Part shown: piece by piece, positions 1 through 9,392 of the stretch
How positions within the stretch are numbered: position 1 is the first letter of the stretch
How the letters are laid out: each line of letters opens with the position of its first letter
Origin: Psychrobacter sp. 28M-43
GTDB lineage: Bacteria > Pseudomonadota > Gammaproteobacteria > Pseudomonadales > Moraxellaceae
Direction: 5' to 3'
DNA length: 64,000 nt
Assembly: GCF_014770435.1 (NCBI RefSeq)
Contig: NZ_CP061739.1
Location: 2,294,001 to 2,358,000 of the forward strand
The notes under the pieces: model-generated
Told to the model about the DNA's origin: nothing
The model's database searches: none
What the model saw: the letters and a program-made list of their open reading frames with translations, nothing else
Made by a program: the position numbers and the translations under genes

Positions 1-375
1 TCTAAACGCCGTTTCTTTTATGAGTTCAGGGCTAGAGTTAAACCATGATCTGGCATCCGTATGTGGAAATAATTTGGGAAGTTGCTCATAAAATTCATTA
101 TCATAAGCGACAATCACGGTGATAGGTGCTGTCATTGTTTTTTCGATATTACCTGATGACAATGCTGGCTCTAAGCGCGCTTTAGCGTCATCAGATTTAA
201 GAAATACAAACCGCGCCGGTGAACAATTGGCCGAGGTAGGCGCCATTTTCACTAAGTGATAAATCTCTTCAAGTAGTGCATCTGGTACGTCTTTTTTTTG
301 CCAAGCATTAAAGGATCTGGCCTTACCAAACAGTTGATCTAGATCTTCTGAGGTTAACGATAGGGAATCAGTCAT
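1..375 (-). CDS. rutE: RutE, malonic semialdehyde reductase (3' part cut by window edge)
   Basis: Nitroreductase-family flavoprotein that reduces toxic malonic semialdehyde from uracil breakdown to 3-hydroxypropionate, using FMN and NAD(P)H. The reverse complement from the ATG at 375 reads open to the window start (about 125 residues). It begins [20 protein letters not shown] and then shows the family region [16 protein letters not shown]. The remaining third or so of a roughly 196-residue protein lies outside the window. It starts 18 bases after the rutD stop, so it is the last gene of the rut operon seen here. An mmsA gene in the same operon offers a second fate for the same substrate. Confidence 0.9.
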   Translation of the reverse strand, partial: MTDSLSLTSEDLDQLFGKARSFNAWQKKDVPDALLEEIYHLVKMAPTSANCSPARFVFLKSDDAKARLEPALSSGNIEKTMTAPITVIVAYDNEFYEQLPKLFPHTDARSWFNSSPELIKETAFR

Positions 376-393
376 AGTACGTCCTAATTAATA

Positions 394-1170
394 TTAATTT
401 TTGGATAAGAATTGAAGGATTTTGCTATTGGTTGAGCTGGTTTCTGTGATTGTACTGGCATGGCCACCCGTCACCATTAACTCAAATTGGGCATTTTGCA
501 TATTATTGGCCAAAGCCAGACCGCGTTGCCATGGCACCAAAACATCATCAAGATTGCTTAAAACTAGCGTTTTATTTTTGATATGCTTGGCATTTATCAG
601 GGGCTGATAAGCCTGCAAGGCTTTTAGTCTCGTTGAGACGTTCTCGACTGGCGCAAAGTGAGCGATGGCTTTATTTTCTTTTTGCGTGAGTGCTTCTATG
701 TTGTCTGAGATCCATATCGGCGGGTACAAAAATATCGCTTGAGCGCGTACAAAGGCTTCTACCCCTGTATCTTGCAGCAAACTGGTTCGCATACGAAAAC
801 ATTTAATAGTGTGAGGATCGAGGCTTTCCCAACCATTTAAGATGACCAATTTATCTAACAATTCTGGCTCTTTATAAGCGACTTCCATACCGATAAATCC
901 GCCAAGTGCGTGACCGACAAAATGACAATTAGACAGCCCTTCTTGTTTCAAAATTTCAATTAATTGTTCTGCTAAATCTTGCATAGAATAGTTATCAGGT
1001 AAGAGATCACTATCAGGCGACACGCCCTCTTGTTCATAGCAAATCACATTGTAATGCTCGGTAAAACACTCAATTTGAGGTAACCAAAAATCAGCATGCC
1101 CGCCTAAACCTGAACTAAATACGACCGTTTCTGACGTGTCGTTCTTACAAGGATATTTTTTAACTAACAT
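394..1170 (-). CDS. rutD: RutD, aminoacrylate hydrolase
   Basis: Alpha/beta-hydrolase-fold protein of the Rut pathway, assigned to speeding hydrolysis of 3-aminoacrylate to malonic semialdehyde and ammonia. The 258 residues match the family length. VFSSGLGGHADFWLPQ near residue 20 is the oxyanion-hole region. The nucleophile-elbow position reads VGHALGG, so the usual serine is alanine, as I recall for E. coli RutD; this is a family trait and not damage. A C-terminal GGHA holds the usual histidine position. The gene sits between ribB and rutE on the minus strand, with an 81-base gap after ribB. Confidence 0.92.
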   Translation of the reverse strand: MLVKKYPCKNDTSETVVFSSGLGGHADFWLPQIECFTEHYNVICYEQEGVSPDSDLLPDNYSMQDLAEQLIEILKQEGLSNCHFVGHALGGFIGMEVAYKEPELLDKLVILNGWESLDPHTIKCFRMRTSLLQDTGVEAFVRAQAIFLYPPIWISDNIEALTQKENKAIAHFAPVENVSTRLKALQAYQPLINAKHIKNKTLVLSNLDDVLVPWQRGLALANNMQNAQFELMVTGGHASTITETSSTNSKILQFLSKN

Positions 1171-1251
1171 AGGGTTTCATCCAATTTTAGTAAAATTCAA
1201 ATTGCGGTAAAAGTATCTAATAGCTTATAAAATCAAGTTAAATGAAATTTA

Positions 1252-1959
1252 CTAAATCAATTCAACGGTACGCTCATCGCTTTCATCATATTCATACGTT
1301 ACAGTTTCTTCGAAATTTTCGACTTCGCTTTCATTTTTACTTTCGATGACCTCTTGAGACTTAATATATTTAATTAACGCGTCTATAGTGCCGACCTTTA
1401 GATTATGAGTATCGGCGAATTTCATCAGATCATTTCTACGAGCCATTTCACCATCTTGGTTGATAATTTCTACAATAACCGCAGCAGGTTCTAAACCAGC
1501 CAGCTTCGTTAAATCGCAACCTGCTTCGGTATGCCCAGCCCGCTCTAAGACACCGCCTTGTTTAGCCACTAATGGAAAAATATGACCTGGGGTTATGACG
1601 TCATCAAAGGTAACGTCTTGAGACACGGCAGTTCTGATAGTCTGAGCTCTGTCTGCCGTTGATATTCCGGTACTTACGCCTTTTGCTGCATCAATGGAAA
1701 CAGTGAAATTTGTACTATAAGGTGCTTGGTTATCTTTGCACATGAGAGGTAGTTTTAATTTTTTGCAACGCTCGGAGGTCAAGGTCAAACAAACCAAACC
1801 TCTGGCATGGGTGATCATAAAATTGATATCATCAGGTTTGGCTAAAGTGGCGGCCATGATCAGGTCACCTTCATTTTCCCGATCCTCATCATCCATGATT
1901 ATGACCATCTTGCCTGCTTTAATATCTTCAATGATTTCTGGTATTGTATTGATATTCAT
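1252..1959 (-). CDS. ribB: RibB, 3,4-dihydroxy-2-butanone-4-phosphate synthase
   Basis: Converts ribulose 5-phosphate to 3,4-dihydroxy-2-butanone 4-phosphate and formate, supplying the four-carbon half of riboflavin. The metal/substrate motif DDEDRENEGD lies near the N-terminus, followed by HARGLVCLTL, and GHTEAGCDL lies near residue 145. There is no GTP cyclohydrolase II domain, so it is a stand-alone RibB with an acidic C-terminal tail of about 30 residues. The start at 1959 is preferred because GGTGG lies five bases upstream; an ATG at 1977 adds six residues. It lies inside the rut operon between mmsA and rutD. RutA, RutF and RutE all depend on flavin, so the placement suggests co-supply of FMN. 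I see no FMN riboswitch in the 91-base spacer. Confidence 0.9.
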   Translation of the reverse strand: MNINTIPEIIEDIKAGKMVIIMDDEDRENEGDLIMAATLAKPDDINFMITHARGLVCLTLTSERCKKLKLPLMCKDNQAPYSTNFTVSIDAAKGVSTGISTADRAQTIRTAVSQDVTFDDVITPGHIFPLVAKQGGVLERAGHTEAGCDLTKLAGLEPAAVIVEIINQDGEMARRNDLMKFADTHNLKVGTIDALIKYIKSQEVIESKNESEVENFEETVTYEYDESDERTVELI

Positions 1960-1998
1960 AAAATCCACCATTTGCATTTATATTTGCTTTTGTATGTT

Positions 1999-2042
1999 GT
2001 TATGTAGAGCCTATTGTCAATTAATCACACGCTCTACATAAC
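1999..2042. repeat. Perfect 12-bp inverted repeat between mmsA and ribB
   Basis: GTTATGTAGAGC at 1999-2010 pairs exactly with GCTCTACATAAC at 2031-2042 around a 20-base loop. No T-run follows on the transcribed strand, so it is not a standard terminator. It could be an RNA processing or stability hairpin, an operator, or a remnant of a small mobile element. A 12-bp palindrome, ATACGGCCGTAT, lies next to it at 2055-2066, just past the mmsA stop. Confidence 0.6.
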
Positions 2043-2068
2043 GCCCTACGTTTGATACGGCCGTATAC

Positions 2069-3568
2069 CTACTTCATAGAGATAGTGGTATTTACGCCTT
2101 CACTAGCGTCCTCATCAAACCAACGTGATATCACGGTTTTCGTCTGTGTATAAAACTGCACCGCTTGCTTACCATAAGGACCTAAATCACCGAGCTTACT
2201 CGCTCTAGACCCTGTAAACGAAAACATCGGTAGCGGTACTGGAATTGGTAAATTAATACCAACTTGTCCAACATCGATATCTTGTTGGAACTTATGTGCA
2301 TGGGCGCCAGACTGGGTGAAAATTGCAGTGCCATTACCATTTGGATTGGTATTGATAATCTTAATGGCTTCCTCAAGCGTGTCGGCATACATAATGCACA
2401 GGACAGGGCCAAAAATTTCTTCGGTATAGCAGCTCATATCAGTGGTTACATTGTCCAAGATGGTTGGGCCAACAAAGTTACCATCCTCATAACCTGCTAC
2501 CTGACAACCACGGCCATCTAGTCTGAGAGTTGCCCCTTCGTCTATGCCCGCTTGGATTAAGCGCTCGACACGGGCTTTGGCTTGCTTAGATATTAGCGGA
2601 CCTAAATCTTTGTCATCCTTGCCAGCAGACACTACTAGCTGTGCTGATTTTTCTACAATTTCATCAACCCACTGTTTAGACTCCCCAACCAATACCACGA
2701 CAGACAGTGCCATGCATCGCTGCCCTGCTGCACCAAATGCCGCTCCTGCTAACTGATTCAGACTTTGTTTTTTATTGGCGTCAGGCATGATAACGGCATG
2801 GTTTTTCGCACCCATCATACATTGCACACGCTTACCAGCCTGACCGGCTCGATCATACACATGCTTGCCCACTGACGTTGAACCAACAAAAGATATCGCT
2901 TTTATATCAGGGTGATCGCACAGCGCATCCACTGTATCTTTACCACCATGAACCACATTTAGCACCCCTTTTGGTATACCTGCTTCAAGGGCCAACTCGA
3001 CCAATCTCATGGTAACGATTGGGTTTTGCTCAGAGGGTTTTAAGATGAACGTGTTGCCTGTAGCGATGGCCATTGGAAACATCCATAGCGGTATCATGGC
3101 AGGAAAGTTAAAGGGAGTAATACCTGCACAGACGCCTATTGGCTGCTGAACGGTATACATATCAACACTACTGGCGACGTTTTCGATGTAGCCACCTTGT
3201 TGCAAGTTACCGATACCTGATGCGTGCTCTACGACCTCAAGACCTCTAAATACATCGCCTCTCGCATCTGCTAGCGTTTTGCCTTGTTCTTCAGTCAGTA
3301 GCGCTGCCAGCTCATCCATATTTTCACGTATCAGTTGTTGGTACTTTAGAAACACACGGGCCCGTTTGCTGATAGGTGTGACACGCCAACTCTGAAAAGC
3401 CTCAGATGCCGTTTTGATAGCTTGCTCAATTTCCGCAGGTGTTGATTGTGGTACCTTAGCGATAATTTCTTGAGTGGCTGGATTGGTGATATCAATCCAT
3501 TCTGTGGTCGTTGATTCGGTAAATTCGCCATTGATCAATTGTTGTACGCTGCGTGGTTCTGTATTCAT
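2069..3568 (-). CDS. mmsA: MmsA-type CoA-acylating (methyl)malonate-semialdehyde dehydrogenase
   Basis: Aldehyde dehydrogenase superfamily enzyme of 499 residues, the usual MmsA length. It oxidatively decarboxylates malonate or methylmalonate semialdehyde to acetyl- or propionyl-CoA with NAD and Co[20 protein letters not shown] near residue 151 and the catalytic cysteine in GQRCMALS (Cys285) are MmsA signatures. The glutamate used by hydrolysing ALDHs is replaced in [10 protein letters not shown], as expected for a CoA-acylating enzyme. AAGGAATCGTGTC precedes the ATG. It follows rutG by 40 bases, so it probably handles malonic semialdehyde from uracil or methylmalonic semialdehyde from thymine. 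Confidence 0.9.
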   Translation of the reverse strand: MNTEPRSVQQLINGEFTESTTTEWIDITNPATQEIIAKVPQSTPAEIEQAIKTASEAFQSWRVTPISKRARVFLKYQQLIRENMDELAALLTEEQGKTLADARGDVFRGLEVVEHASGIGNLQQGGYIENVASSVDMYTVQQPIGVCAGITPFNFPAMIPLWMFPMAIATGNTFILKPSEQNPIVTMRLVELALEAGIPKGVLNVVHGGKDTVDALCDHPDIKAISFVGSTSVGKHVYDRAGQAGKRVQCMMGAKNHAVIMPDANKKQSLNQLAGAAFGAAGQRCMALSVVVLVGESKQWVDEIVEKSAQLVVSAGKDDKDLGPLISKQAKARVERLIQAGIDEGATLRLDGRGCQVAGYEDGNFVGPTILDNVTTDMSCYTEEIFGPVLCIMYADTLEEAIKIINTNPNGNGTAIFTQSGAHAHKFQQDIDVGQVGINLPIPVPLPMFSFTGSRASKLGDLGPYGKQAVQFYTQTKTVISRWFDEDASEGVNTTISMK

Positions 3569-3608
3569 GACACGATTCCTTAAGGTAATATCAAGTAGGG
3601 ATTTAAAT

Positions 3609-4967
3609 TTATGGATTGAGTTTCAAGAGCGGCTCTGATGTAGCGATTTCTCTCTCAGTAGTCACGCTCACCTCTTTTTGCTTGTTTTTAAAATTGAAAA
3701 CGAGGTTCATAAGAATGGCCAAGAAAGTAGCGGTACCGATACCGCCTAAATCAAAGCCTGCAATGTTTAGTGAATAGTTGCCAGTGCCTAGGATTACTGG
3801 GACGGCGGCTACCAACATATTGCCATTCTTACTAAAATCAATTTTTGCATTCATCCAAATGCGCGCACCAGCGATCGTGATTAAACCAAAGACAACGATT
3901 GAAGCACCGGTCAAAATAGGCACTGGAATGGTGCTGACTAACGTTCCAAACTTAGGGGATAAGCCCAATAAGATTGCAAAGACACCTGCTATGACAAAAA
4001 CGACTGTAGAGTAGATTTTAGTCGCGGCCATCACGCCTATGTTTTCTGCATAGGTCGTCATACCAGTACCGCCTACCGAGGCTGAAAGCGTGGTACAAAG
4101 GCCGTCAGCGAAGAACGCTCTACCCATATAAGGTGAGATGCTTTTGCCAGTCATGGCTTCTACTGCTTTGAAATGCCCAAGATTTTCAGCGATTAAGATG
4201 ATAAAGACGGGTGCAATGACTAATATGGCACTGGTCTCAAAGACAGGAGAATAAAGGGTTGGAATACCGAACCAAGCAGCATTTGCAATTGGACTAAAAT
4301 CAATAGGCGTGCCCATGCCCAATACATTGGTTAATAGGAAATAAATAAAATATGCAGCGACTAGCCCGATTAACAGTAACAGGCGTCTGATCATGCCTTT
4401 GGTAAAGACGGCGACTGAACAAATACATAACACGGTGACCAACGCCATCCAAGAATCAAAGCTACTGCCGATGACGCTTTGTATGGTGACCGGCGCTAAG
4501 TTCAACCCGATAATCATCACAATGGATCCAGTCACTACAGGTGGCATCAAGTTCTCAATCCACTCTGTCCCTGTTTTCATCACCAGCAGACCCATTAATG
4601 CATATAAAACCCCGCAGACAACAGTACCTCCCAGCGCAATACCAATATTTGGATTGATACCCGTGCCGCTATAGCCTGTTACTGCTGCGACCGCTCCGAT
4701 AAATGCAAAACTAGAGCCCAAATAACTTGGTACGTGACCACCAGTAATAAGAAAGAAAAGTATCGTACCTATACCAGTAATTAGCATGGTCAAGCTAGGA
4801 TCAAAGCCCATCAGTAAGGGAGCTAAGATTGTCGCACCGAACATTGCGAATGAGTGCTGTGCGCCTAACACCACACTTTTACCCATTGGTAAGTATTCAT
4901 TGATACCTACCGGTGTCGTTTCTAGGTTCCCGGTGTAGGGACGCCATTTCACAAACCATTTATCCAT
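3609..4967 (-). CDS. rutG: RutG, uracil/xanthine permease (NCS2)
   Basis: Inner-membrane nucleobase:cation symporter-2 that brings in pyrimidines for the Rut enzymes. The N-terminal region [20 protein letters not shown] is the NCS2 QH motif, followed by many hydrophobic segments, about 12-14 predicted by eye. The C-terminal third carries the [18 protein letters not shown] substrate-site region. The start at 4967 ([10 protein letters not shown]) is chosen because AAGGAT lies upstream at good spacing. A longer frame begins at 5015 inside the rutF end, but its first 16 residues look like spacer. It is 452 residues long, normal for the family. Confidence 0.92.
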   Translation of the reverse strand: MDKWFVKWRPYTGNLETTPVGINEYLPMGKSVVLGAQHSFAMFGATILAPLLMGFDPSLTMLITGIGTILFFLITGGHVPSYLGSSFAFIGAVAAVTGYSGTGINPNIGIALGGTVVCGVLYALMGLLVMKTGTEWIENLMPPVVTGSIVMIIGLNLAPVTIQSVIGSSFDSWMALVTVLCICSVAVFTKGMIRRLLLLIGLVAAYFIYFLLTNVLGMGTPIDFSPIANAAWFGIPTLYSPVFETSAILVIAPVFIILIAENLGHFKAVEAMTGKSISPYMGRAFFADGLCTTLSASVGGTGMTTYAENIGVMAATKIYSTVVFVIAGVFAILLGLSPKFGTLVSTIPVPILTGASIVVFGLITIAGARIWMNAKIDFSKNGNMLVAAVPVILGTGNYSLNIAGFDLGGIGTATFLAILMNLVFNFKNKQKEVSVTTEREIATSEPLLKLNP

Positions 4968-5002
4968 TTTGAATATCCTTAAAAAAAGTAGAGGTGTGAT
5001 AC

Positions 5003-5584
5003 TTAGTTTTTGCACTTACTTAATTGATGGTAGTCTCGATTGAAATAGATGAGACTTTCACAATCAGGCTTATGTTTGATATCCAATACTTCACAAATAA
5101 GAATATCGTGGGTCCCCACCGAGCTGATGAGTTTGATTTTGCAATCAAAAGAGATACTGGCATCCTCTAATACAGGCGATCCGGTTGACAGCGTGGACCA
5201 ATTGCCTTGCTCAAATCTTTCTTCCAACGCCTTTTTGCCGCCGAACACACCGCTTAGATCTTTATGTTCAAGACCAAGTGTGTTGACGCATAGCACCATA
5301 TTTTCTTTAAAAAACTTGTATACAGAAGCGCTTCGGTTTAGACACACTAATAGGGTTGGCGGTTCGTCAGTGACACTGCATACCGCTGAGGCGGTAAATC
5401 CTGCGCGCCCTGCTGGACCCTCAGTGGTAATAATGTTTACGGCAGCCGCCAACTTGCTCATTGCATCTCTAAAAGACTGCTGCATGTCGGTTAAGTTCCC
5501 TGCCGTAGAGGTGAATGATTCTTTAGACTTATGTTTCATTAATGAGGATTGCGTTACTTGGCTTTCTTTAATTACTGTATTCAT
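5003..5584 (-). CDS. rutF: RutF, FMN reductase (NADH) partner of RutA
   Basis: Flavin reductase-like, FMN-binding split-barrel protein that gives reduced FMN to the RutA monooxygenase. The core runs from about residue 36 ([20 protein letters not shown]), with [26 protein letters not shown] as the flavin-site block and [13 protein letters not shown] later. At 193 residues it is about 30 longer than E. coli RutF because of an N-terminal extension. AAGGAA seven bases before the ATG supports the long start, although an internal ATG near residue 34 would give the usual length. It lies between rutC and rutG. Confidence 0.92.
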   Translation of the reverse strand: MNTVIKESQVTQSSLMKHKSKESFTSTAGNLTDMQQSFRDAMSKLAAAVNIITTEGPAGRAGFTASAVCSVTDEPPTLLVCLNRSASVYKFFKENMVLCVNTLGLEHKDLSGVFGGKKALEERFEQGNWSTLSTGSPVLEDASISFDCKIKLISSVGTHDILICEVLDIKHKPDCESLIYFNRDYHQLSKCKN

Positions 5585-5718
5585 CTGTCATTTCCTTTTA
5601 AACAATATTCCGCCACATGTGTAGTCAACTAAAGCGCCCTACTACAGTCCAATGCTAAGGGGTTCGATGTCAGGTAACTTTAAATTCACTAACTGCAGTT
5701 ATTTTTAAACAGGCTTTC

Positions 5719-6102
5719 TTATCCAATGTGCGCTATGGACGCGATTTCGACCAAAGCGTCTGGTTTTACCAATCCACATTGGATACAAAATCTTGCTGGC
5801 TTTTCATTGGGAAAAAATTCTGCATAGACTTGATTGACCGCGTCATAATCTGCCCAATCTTTTACAAAGATTGAATTAAAGGTCACATCATCCATATCGC
5901 CGCCAGCGGCTTGAATAACGTTTTGAATCGTTGTTAACACATGGCGAGTTTGAGCAGCGGCGTCACCCACATGTACGACATCGTTGTTTTCATCAAAGGG
6001 CAAGGTGCCCGAGACATAGACGATGTTGTCGGCCTTAGTCGCTGGTACATAAGGGGCTAATGGTTTGCTAGTACCTTCAGGGATAATCACTTGTTTAGAC
6101 AT
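5719..6102 (-). CDS. rutC: RutC, aminoacrylate deaminase (RidA family)
   Basis: RidA/YjgF/UK114-family protein of 127 residues, assigned to peracid reduction or aminoacrylate handling in uracil degradation. Typical segments are [20 protein letters not shown], the [22 protein letters not shown] helix, and the C-terminal [22 protein letters not shown], whose conserved arginine and cysteine fall in the family site. AGGAATGTAGAT precedes the ATG. It lies third in the operon after rutB. Most of the confidence in RutC rather than a general RidA comes from the neighbours. Confidence 0.92.
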   Translation of the reverse strand: MSKQVIIPEGTSKPLAPYVPATKADNIVYVSGTLPFDENNDVVHVGDAAAQTRHVLTTIQNVIQAAGGDMDDVTFNSIFVKDWADYDAVNQVYAEFFPNEKPARFCIQCGLVKPDALVEIASIAHIG

Positions 6103-6177
6103 ATCTACATTCCTATTGCGGTTAGGTTAAGTATGAAACGCTTGGTTTAGATTTCTAAAAACTGGCTAGGTAAAATA

Positions 6178-6897
6178 TTAGCTATCTGAAAAACACTGCT
6201 GCATGCTGGCAACATCAGAGACCCAACCAAAAAAGGTTTTTACGTTATATAGTGTGGCGTCATGAGCCTCTACTGGCCCTGCTTGATAACAAGCGTCATC
6301 TAATAACACCCCAAAATACTCAAGGAAGAACCCATCTCGAAGCGTAGATTCAACACAGACGTTGGTCGCGATACCTGTGAGCAATAGATTACGTATGCCC
6401 CGTGACCGCAATACACTATCGAAGTTGGTGTTCGCAAAGCCGCTATATCGAGGTTTATCTATAACGATGTCTTGAGGTGCAGTGCTAAGCTCGTCGACTA
6501 ACTCGTAATCCCAGCCGCCTTTTGCTAATAGCGTTCCCTCAATTTCAGGATTCTTACGCATGGTTTTTAGGGCATTTGACTTGTGATAATTGGGCGATCC
6601 ACTACCACCAGCCTCCACATATTTGTTGTCCCAGCCATTTCTAAAGTAGATAACTTGTATGCCAGATTGATGCGCAATATCCACGGCTTGCTTGATTTTA
6701 TCGATGACAGGTTTGGTCGCTGTGACATCGAACCCAGCCAAATCTAGATAACCACCTTGGCTGGCATACGCGTTTTGCATGTCCACGACGATCAGCGCCG
6801 TCTGGGATGGATCTAACTTGATAGGTTCAGGCAAAGACTCTAAAACAGGAGAGGATTCCTTGGTAAAGTCTGCACAAATTGTATTAACCGAATTCAT
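6178..6897 (-). CDS. rutB: RutB, ureidoacrylate amidohydrolase
   Basis: Isochorismatase-like cysteine hydrolase that splits ureidoacrylate (or its peracid) to carbamate and aminoacrylate. The catalytic triad is visible: Asp39 in [11 protein letters not shown], Lys148 in IDKPRYSGF, and Cys181 in [17 protein letters not shown]. At 239 residues it is a little longer than E. coli RutB. AAGGAG five bases upstream fixes the ATG at 6897. It is second in the operon, 14 bases from the rutA stop. Confidence 0.93.
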   Translation of the reverse strand: MNSVNTICADFTKESSPVLESLPEPIKLDPSQTALIVVDMQNAYASQGGYLDLAGFDVTATKPVIDKIKQAVDIAHQSGIQVIYFRNGWDNKYVEAGGSGSPNYHKSNALKTMRKNPEIEGTLLAKGGWDYELVDELSTAPQDIVIDKPRYSGFANTNFDSVLRSRGIRNLLLTGIATNVCVESTLRDGFFLEYFGVLLDDACYQAGPVEAHDATLYNVKTFFGWVSDVASMQQCFSDS

Positions 6898-6911
6898 ATC
6901 TGCTCCTTTTA

Positions 6912-8015
6912 TTAGGCTTCGCTGACAGCTTGGCTGGCCACTGGTGTATCAACATTGATGCGGCTCTGCATCAGCGGTTGAATTCTGCTGCCAAAATCCT
7001 CAACGCCTTGCACGAAATCATCAAAGGTCAATAGAACACCATCTGTACCTTGTACTTCAGCGACTTCGTCTAACATGCTGGCGACATTTTCAAAGGAGCC
7101 GACAAGCGTACCCATATTGATATTGACTGGTGAAACGCTTGAGGCCATATGGCGAACGTTGGTATCTTTGCCTGAGGTTTTGTCCTTACCACCTTGTGAC
7201 TGCAGCCAATCAATGGCTTCAAAGTCCGCGCCATCATTGTATGATTGCCACTTTGCTTGGGCTTTTTCATCGGTCTCATCTGCAATAACCATAAAGAGAA
7301 CATAGGTCGGAACATTACGGCCCGTCTGATCCGTGTGTACCTTTAATCGGTCATTAATACCGGCATAGGCAGTTGGCGTGTTCAGACCTTTACCGAAGAC
7401 AAAGTTGTAATCAGCGTATTTTGCAGAGAACGCCAAGCCTGTATCTGATTGGCCCGCACAGATAATCTTCATATCCGCTTTTGGAATAGGCTTCACCTGA
7501 CAATCATTCATCTGAAAGAACTCACCCTTCAAATCAGATTGGCCTGTCGCCCAAAGATCTCTCAAAATTTGCACATATTCAGATAGGTAGTCATAGCGCT
7601 TGCCAAAATAATCATCGCCTGGCCACATTCCCATCTGTCCATATTCTGCTTCTTGCCAGCCAGTCACGACATTCAATCCAAAACGCCCGTTTGAGATGCT
7701 ATCAAGCGTTGATGCCATTCTCGCTACGATTGCCGGTGGCATGACCAACGTCGCCGATGTGGCATAGATTTTTATCTTAGACGTGACCGCAGCCAACCCT
7801 GCCATCAAAGTAAAGCTCTCGAGGTTGTAATCCCAAAACTCAGTTTCTCCGCCAAAACCGCGCAGCTTGATCATCGAGAGCGCAAAATCGAAACCATAGT
7901 GCTCAGCACGTTGCACAATTTGTTTATTTAGCTCAAATGTTGGCTTGTATTGCGGCGCGTTTTTTGAAATTAACCAGCCGTTGTTGCCAATCGGACAAAA
8001 AATACCTATTTCCAT
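6912..8015 (-). CDS. rutA: RutA, pyrimidine monooxygenase
   Basis: Luciferase-like flavin monooxygenase that opens the uracil ring between N3 and C4, using reduced FMN from RutF and oxygen, giving ureidoacrylate. The 367-residue protein starts [20 protein letters not shown]. It includes [16 protein letters not shown] strand positions, [20 protein letters not shown] and [18 protein letters not shown]. The frame extends upstream to 8090, but the first 25 residues are hydrophobic leader not expected in a soluble enzyme. AGGTGA lies just upstream of 8015. The upstream promoter elements also favour 8015. It is the first gene of the operon. Confidence 0.95.
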   Translation of the reverse strand: MEIGIFCPIGNNGWLISKNAPQYKPTFELNKQIVQRAEHYGFDFALSMIKLRGFGGETEFWDYNLESFTLMAGLAAVTSKIKIYATSATLVMPPAIVARMASTLDSISNGRFGLNVVTGWQEAEYGQMGMWPGDDYFGKRYDYLSEYVQILRDLWATGQSDLKGEFFQMNDCQVKPIPKADMKIICAGQSDTGLAFSAKYADYNFVFGKGLNTPTAYAGINDRLKVHTDQTGRNVPTYVLFMVIADETDEKAQAKWQSYNDGADFEAIDWLQSQGGKDKTSGKDTNVRHMASSVSPVNINMGTLVGSFENVASMLDEVAEVQGTDGVLLTFDDFVQGVEDFGSRIQPLMQSRINVDTPVASQAVSEA

Positions 8016-8085
8016 GATTTCACCTATACGTTTGAGGAAGAAAAGAGCGATAAAAGAAATAAAGATTATTTCATGTTTTTTATGT

Positions 8086-8102
8086 AGCATAATTTATGCC
8101 AA
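8086..8102 (-). promoter_or_regulatory. Sigma-54 type promoter of the rut operon
   Basis: On the minus strand this reads TTGGCATAAATTATGCT. Against the sigma-54 consensus YTGGCAYRNNNNTTGCW only one specified base differs, and the GG (-24) and GC (-12) are exactly ten bases apart. Transcription would start near 8075, about 60 bases before the rutA ATG. In E. coli rut genes are nitrogen controlled through NtrC, which fits. The element is also a near-perfect short inverted repeat, so chance must be kept in mind. Confidence 0.7.
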
Positions 8103-8155
8103 ATTAATTAATATTTATTTATCAATGACTTATATGTTTTTCATACAAAAATTAT

Positions 8156-8171
8156 TGAACCATATGGTCTA
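8156..8171. promoter_or_regulatory. RutR-like operator
   Basis: TGAACCATATGGTCTA matches the E. coli RutR palindrome TTGACCANNTGGTCAA at 11 of 14 specified positions, with a perfect ACCATATGGT core. It lies between the sigma-54 promoter and the upstream repeats, and between rutA and the divergent rutR. It could serve both genes. Confidence 0.7.
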
Positions 8172-8197
8172 AAAAAATGCAGAGAAATAGTGCGGGC

Positions 8198-8257
8198 TGT
8201 TATAAATTGGTGCAAAGTGTTATAAAATAGTGCACAAATGTATAAATTGTTTATAAG
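8198..8257. repeat. Tandem ~20-bp repeats upstream of the rut promoter
   Basis: Two adjacent 20-base units begin TGTTATAAA and carry TTGGTGCAAAG (8198-8217) and ATAGTGCACAAA (8218-8237). A weaker third copy, TGTATAAATTGTTTATAAG, follows at 8239. The period of two helical turns and the GGTGCA-like half-sites, the NtrC half-site sequence, suggest an activator-binding array for the sigma-54 promoter. The half-sites are in direct and not inverted order, so NtrC is only a candidate. Confidence 0.5.
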
Positions 8258-8442
8258 TACATTTTGATAGTGGTTTGGATGAAGATAAGGTGGAAGAAGC
8301 AGCAGAAAAGACTGGTCAACAGCAGGTTTCTATAGTTAGTGAACCTGCAAACCGATATGGTATTGCTCGCTGTTGGAGTAGTTGGCATACCCGTTTTAAT
8401 CAACCAGTAGCATCTGCATTTGGTACTTCGACCCTGTTTTAA
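8257..8442 (+). pseudogene. Possible 3' gene remnant upstream of rutR
   Basis: An open stretch of 61 codons follows an in-frame TAA at 8254 and ends with TAA at 8440. The translation includes GLDEDKVEEAAEKTGQQ and then VSEPANRYGIARCWSSWHTR, with composition like the tail of a real protein. No ATG precedes it. A GTG near 8290 could start a 51-residue product, but no ribosome site is evident. I do not recognise the family. It may be what is left of a gene removed when rutR came to face rutA. Confidence 0.3.
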
Positions 8443-8486
8443 ATTGAATCAACTATCATTTAAAACTAGGTTCATATGGCTTTACG

Positions 8487-9137
8487 ATGAGGGAAAATAT
8501 AGTGAAAGAATACGCACTAAAAGAAGAGACAGAGACGAGTGCAAAGATATTAAAAAAGAAAGAACATATCATTAATGCTGCATTGATCGTATTTTCCCAA
8601 GAGGGGTTAAATGGCGCGCGCATGGAGCAAATTGCCGAAGAAGCTGACATATCTAAATCGAATATATTTTATTACTTTCAAAGTAAAGAAGTTCTGTATG
8701 TTGCTGTTTTAGAAAAGGTGCTGAGTAAGTGGCTATCGCCTTTGAGTGAGATTAACGCCAACCAAGATCCAAGGGTTGCCCTTAAGACCTATATTGAAGA
8801 AAAGTATAAAATCTCAAAAAAATCACCTGCAGCATCGAGACTATATGCGTTAGAGATTATACAAGGAGCGCCTCATTTGATGGCTGTATTAAAAGGCCCT
8901 TTGAAATCTTTGGTTCGTGAAAAGGTGGCAGTGATTGATGGGTGGATTGCAGATAACAAGATTAAGTCCGTGTCTGCCATCCATTTAATTTTTCATATTT
9001 GGGCAGTCACTCAGCACTATTCTGATTTTTCTACGCAAACTGAAGCGGTGTGCAATCATAGTTTGAGAAATAAGAAGTTCGCTAACGAGGCATTAAACAC
9101 TAGTACTCAGCTTTTGGTAGATAGTTTGATTCCGTGA
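8487..9137 (+). CDS. rutR: RutR, TetR-family pyrimidine-responsive regulator
   Basis: TetR-family repressor of the rut operon; in E. coli it releases DNA on binding uracil or thymine. The HTH occupies about residues 24-70 (INAALIVFSQEGLNGARMEQ, then ADISKSNIFYYFQSKEVLYV). The ligand domain keeps RutR-specific segments such as LEKVLSKWLSPL, ASRLYALEIIQGAP and the FHIWAVTQHYSDFSTQTEAV region, close to the E. coli protein as I recall it. The 216 residues match the family. It faces away from rutA, with the RutR-like box between them, and ends in a clear terminator. Confidence 0.93.
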   Translation: MRENIVKEYALKEETETSAKILKKKEHIINAALIVFSQEGLNGARMEQIAEEADISKSNIFYYFQSKEVLYVAVLEKVLSKWLSPLSEINANQDPRVALKTYIEEKYKISKKSPAASRLYALEIIQGAPHLMAVLKGPLKSLVREKVAVIDGWIADNKIKSVSAIHLIFHIWAVTQHYSDFSTQTEAVCNHSLRNKKFANEALNTSTQLLVDSLIP

Positions 9138-9170
9138 TTTGATATGAGTAAAGTACAGATCCCCAATTCG

Positions 9171-9203
9171 AAAAGCCCCAATCTAAAGATTGAGGCTTTT
9201 TTT
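9171..9203 (+). terminator. Intrinsic terminator after rutR
   Basis: AAAAGCCCCAATCT and AGATTGAGGCTTTTTTT form a long stem with a two-base loop and a T-run. It lies 34 bases past the rutR stop. Confidence 0.85.
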
Positions 9204-9327
9204 ATGTCCGTCATTTAAGGGCTGTAGTTTAAATAAAACATTACATGACTAAAACTTCTTTTCTTCAACCCCTATAGTCACGATTGTATAAGGATGACTT
9301 GGGAGAACTCAGCACCTGCAAGTGAGG

Positions 9328-9356
9328 TTAGCAACCAAGGTAAGTAGTGATATAAT
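9328..9356 (+). promoter_or_regulatory. Sigma-70 promoter of ppiC
   Basis: TTAGCA (9328-9333) and TATAAT (9351-9356) are 17 bases apart, ending 36 bases before the ppiC ATG. The -10 is perfect and the -35 matches at four of six positions. Confidence 0.55.
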
Positions 9357-9392
9357 GTCCTGATAATTGATATTTTATGAAAGGGTTACATT

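Noticed and set aside
1978..2068. FMN riboswitch before ribB
   Set aside because: The conserved RFN blocks are absent and the spacer of 91 bases is too short; only an inverted repeat is present.
5049..5624. Plus-strand open frame of 191 codons
   Set aside because: It is antisense to rutF, with no ribosome site and no family resemblance.
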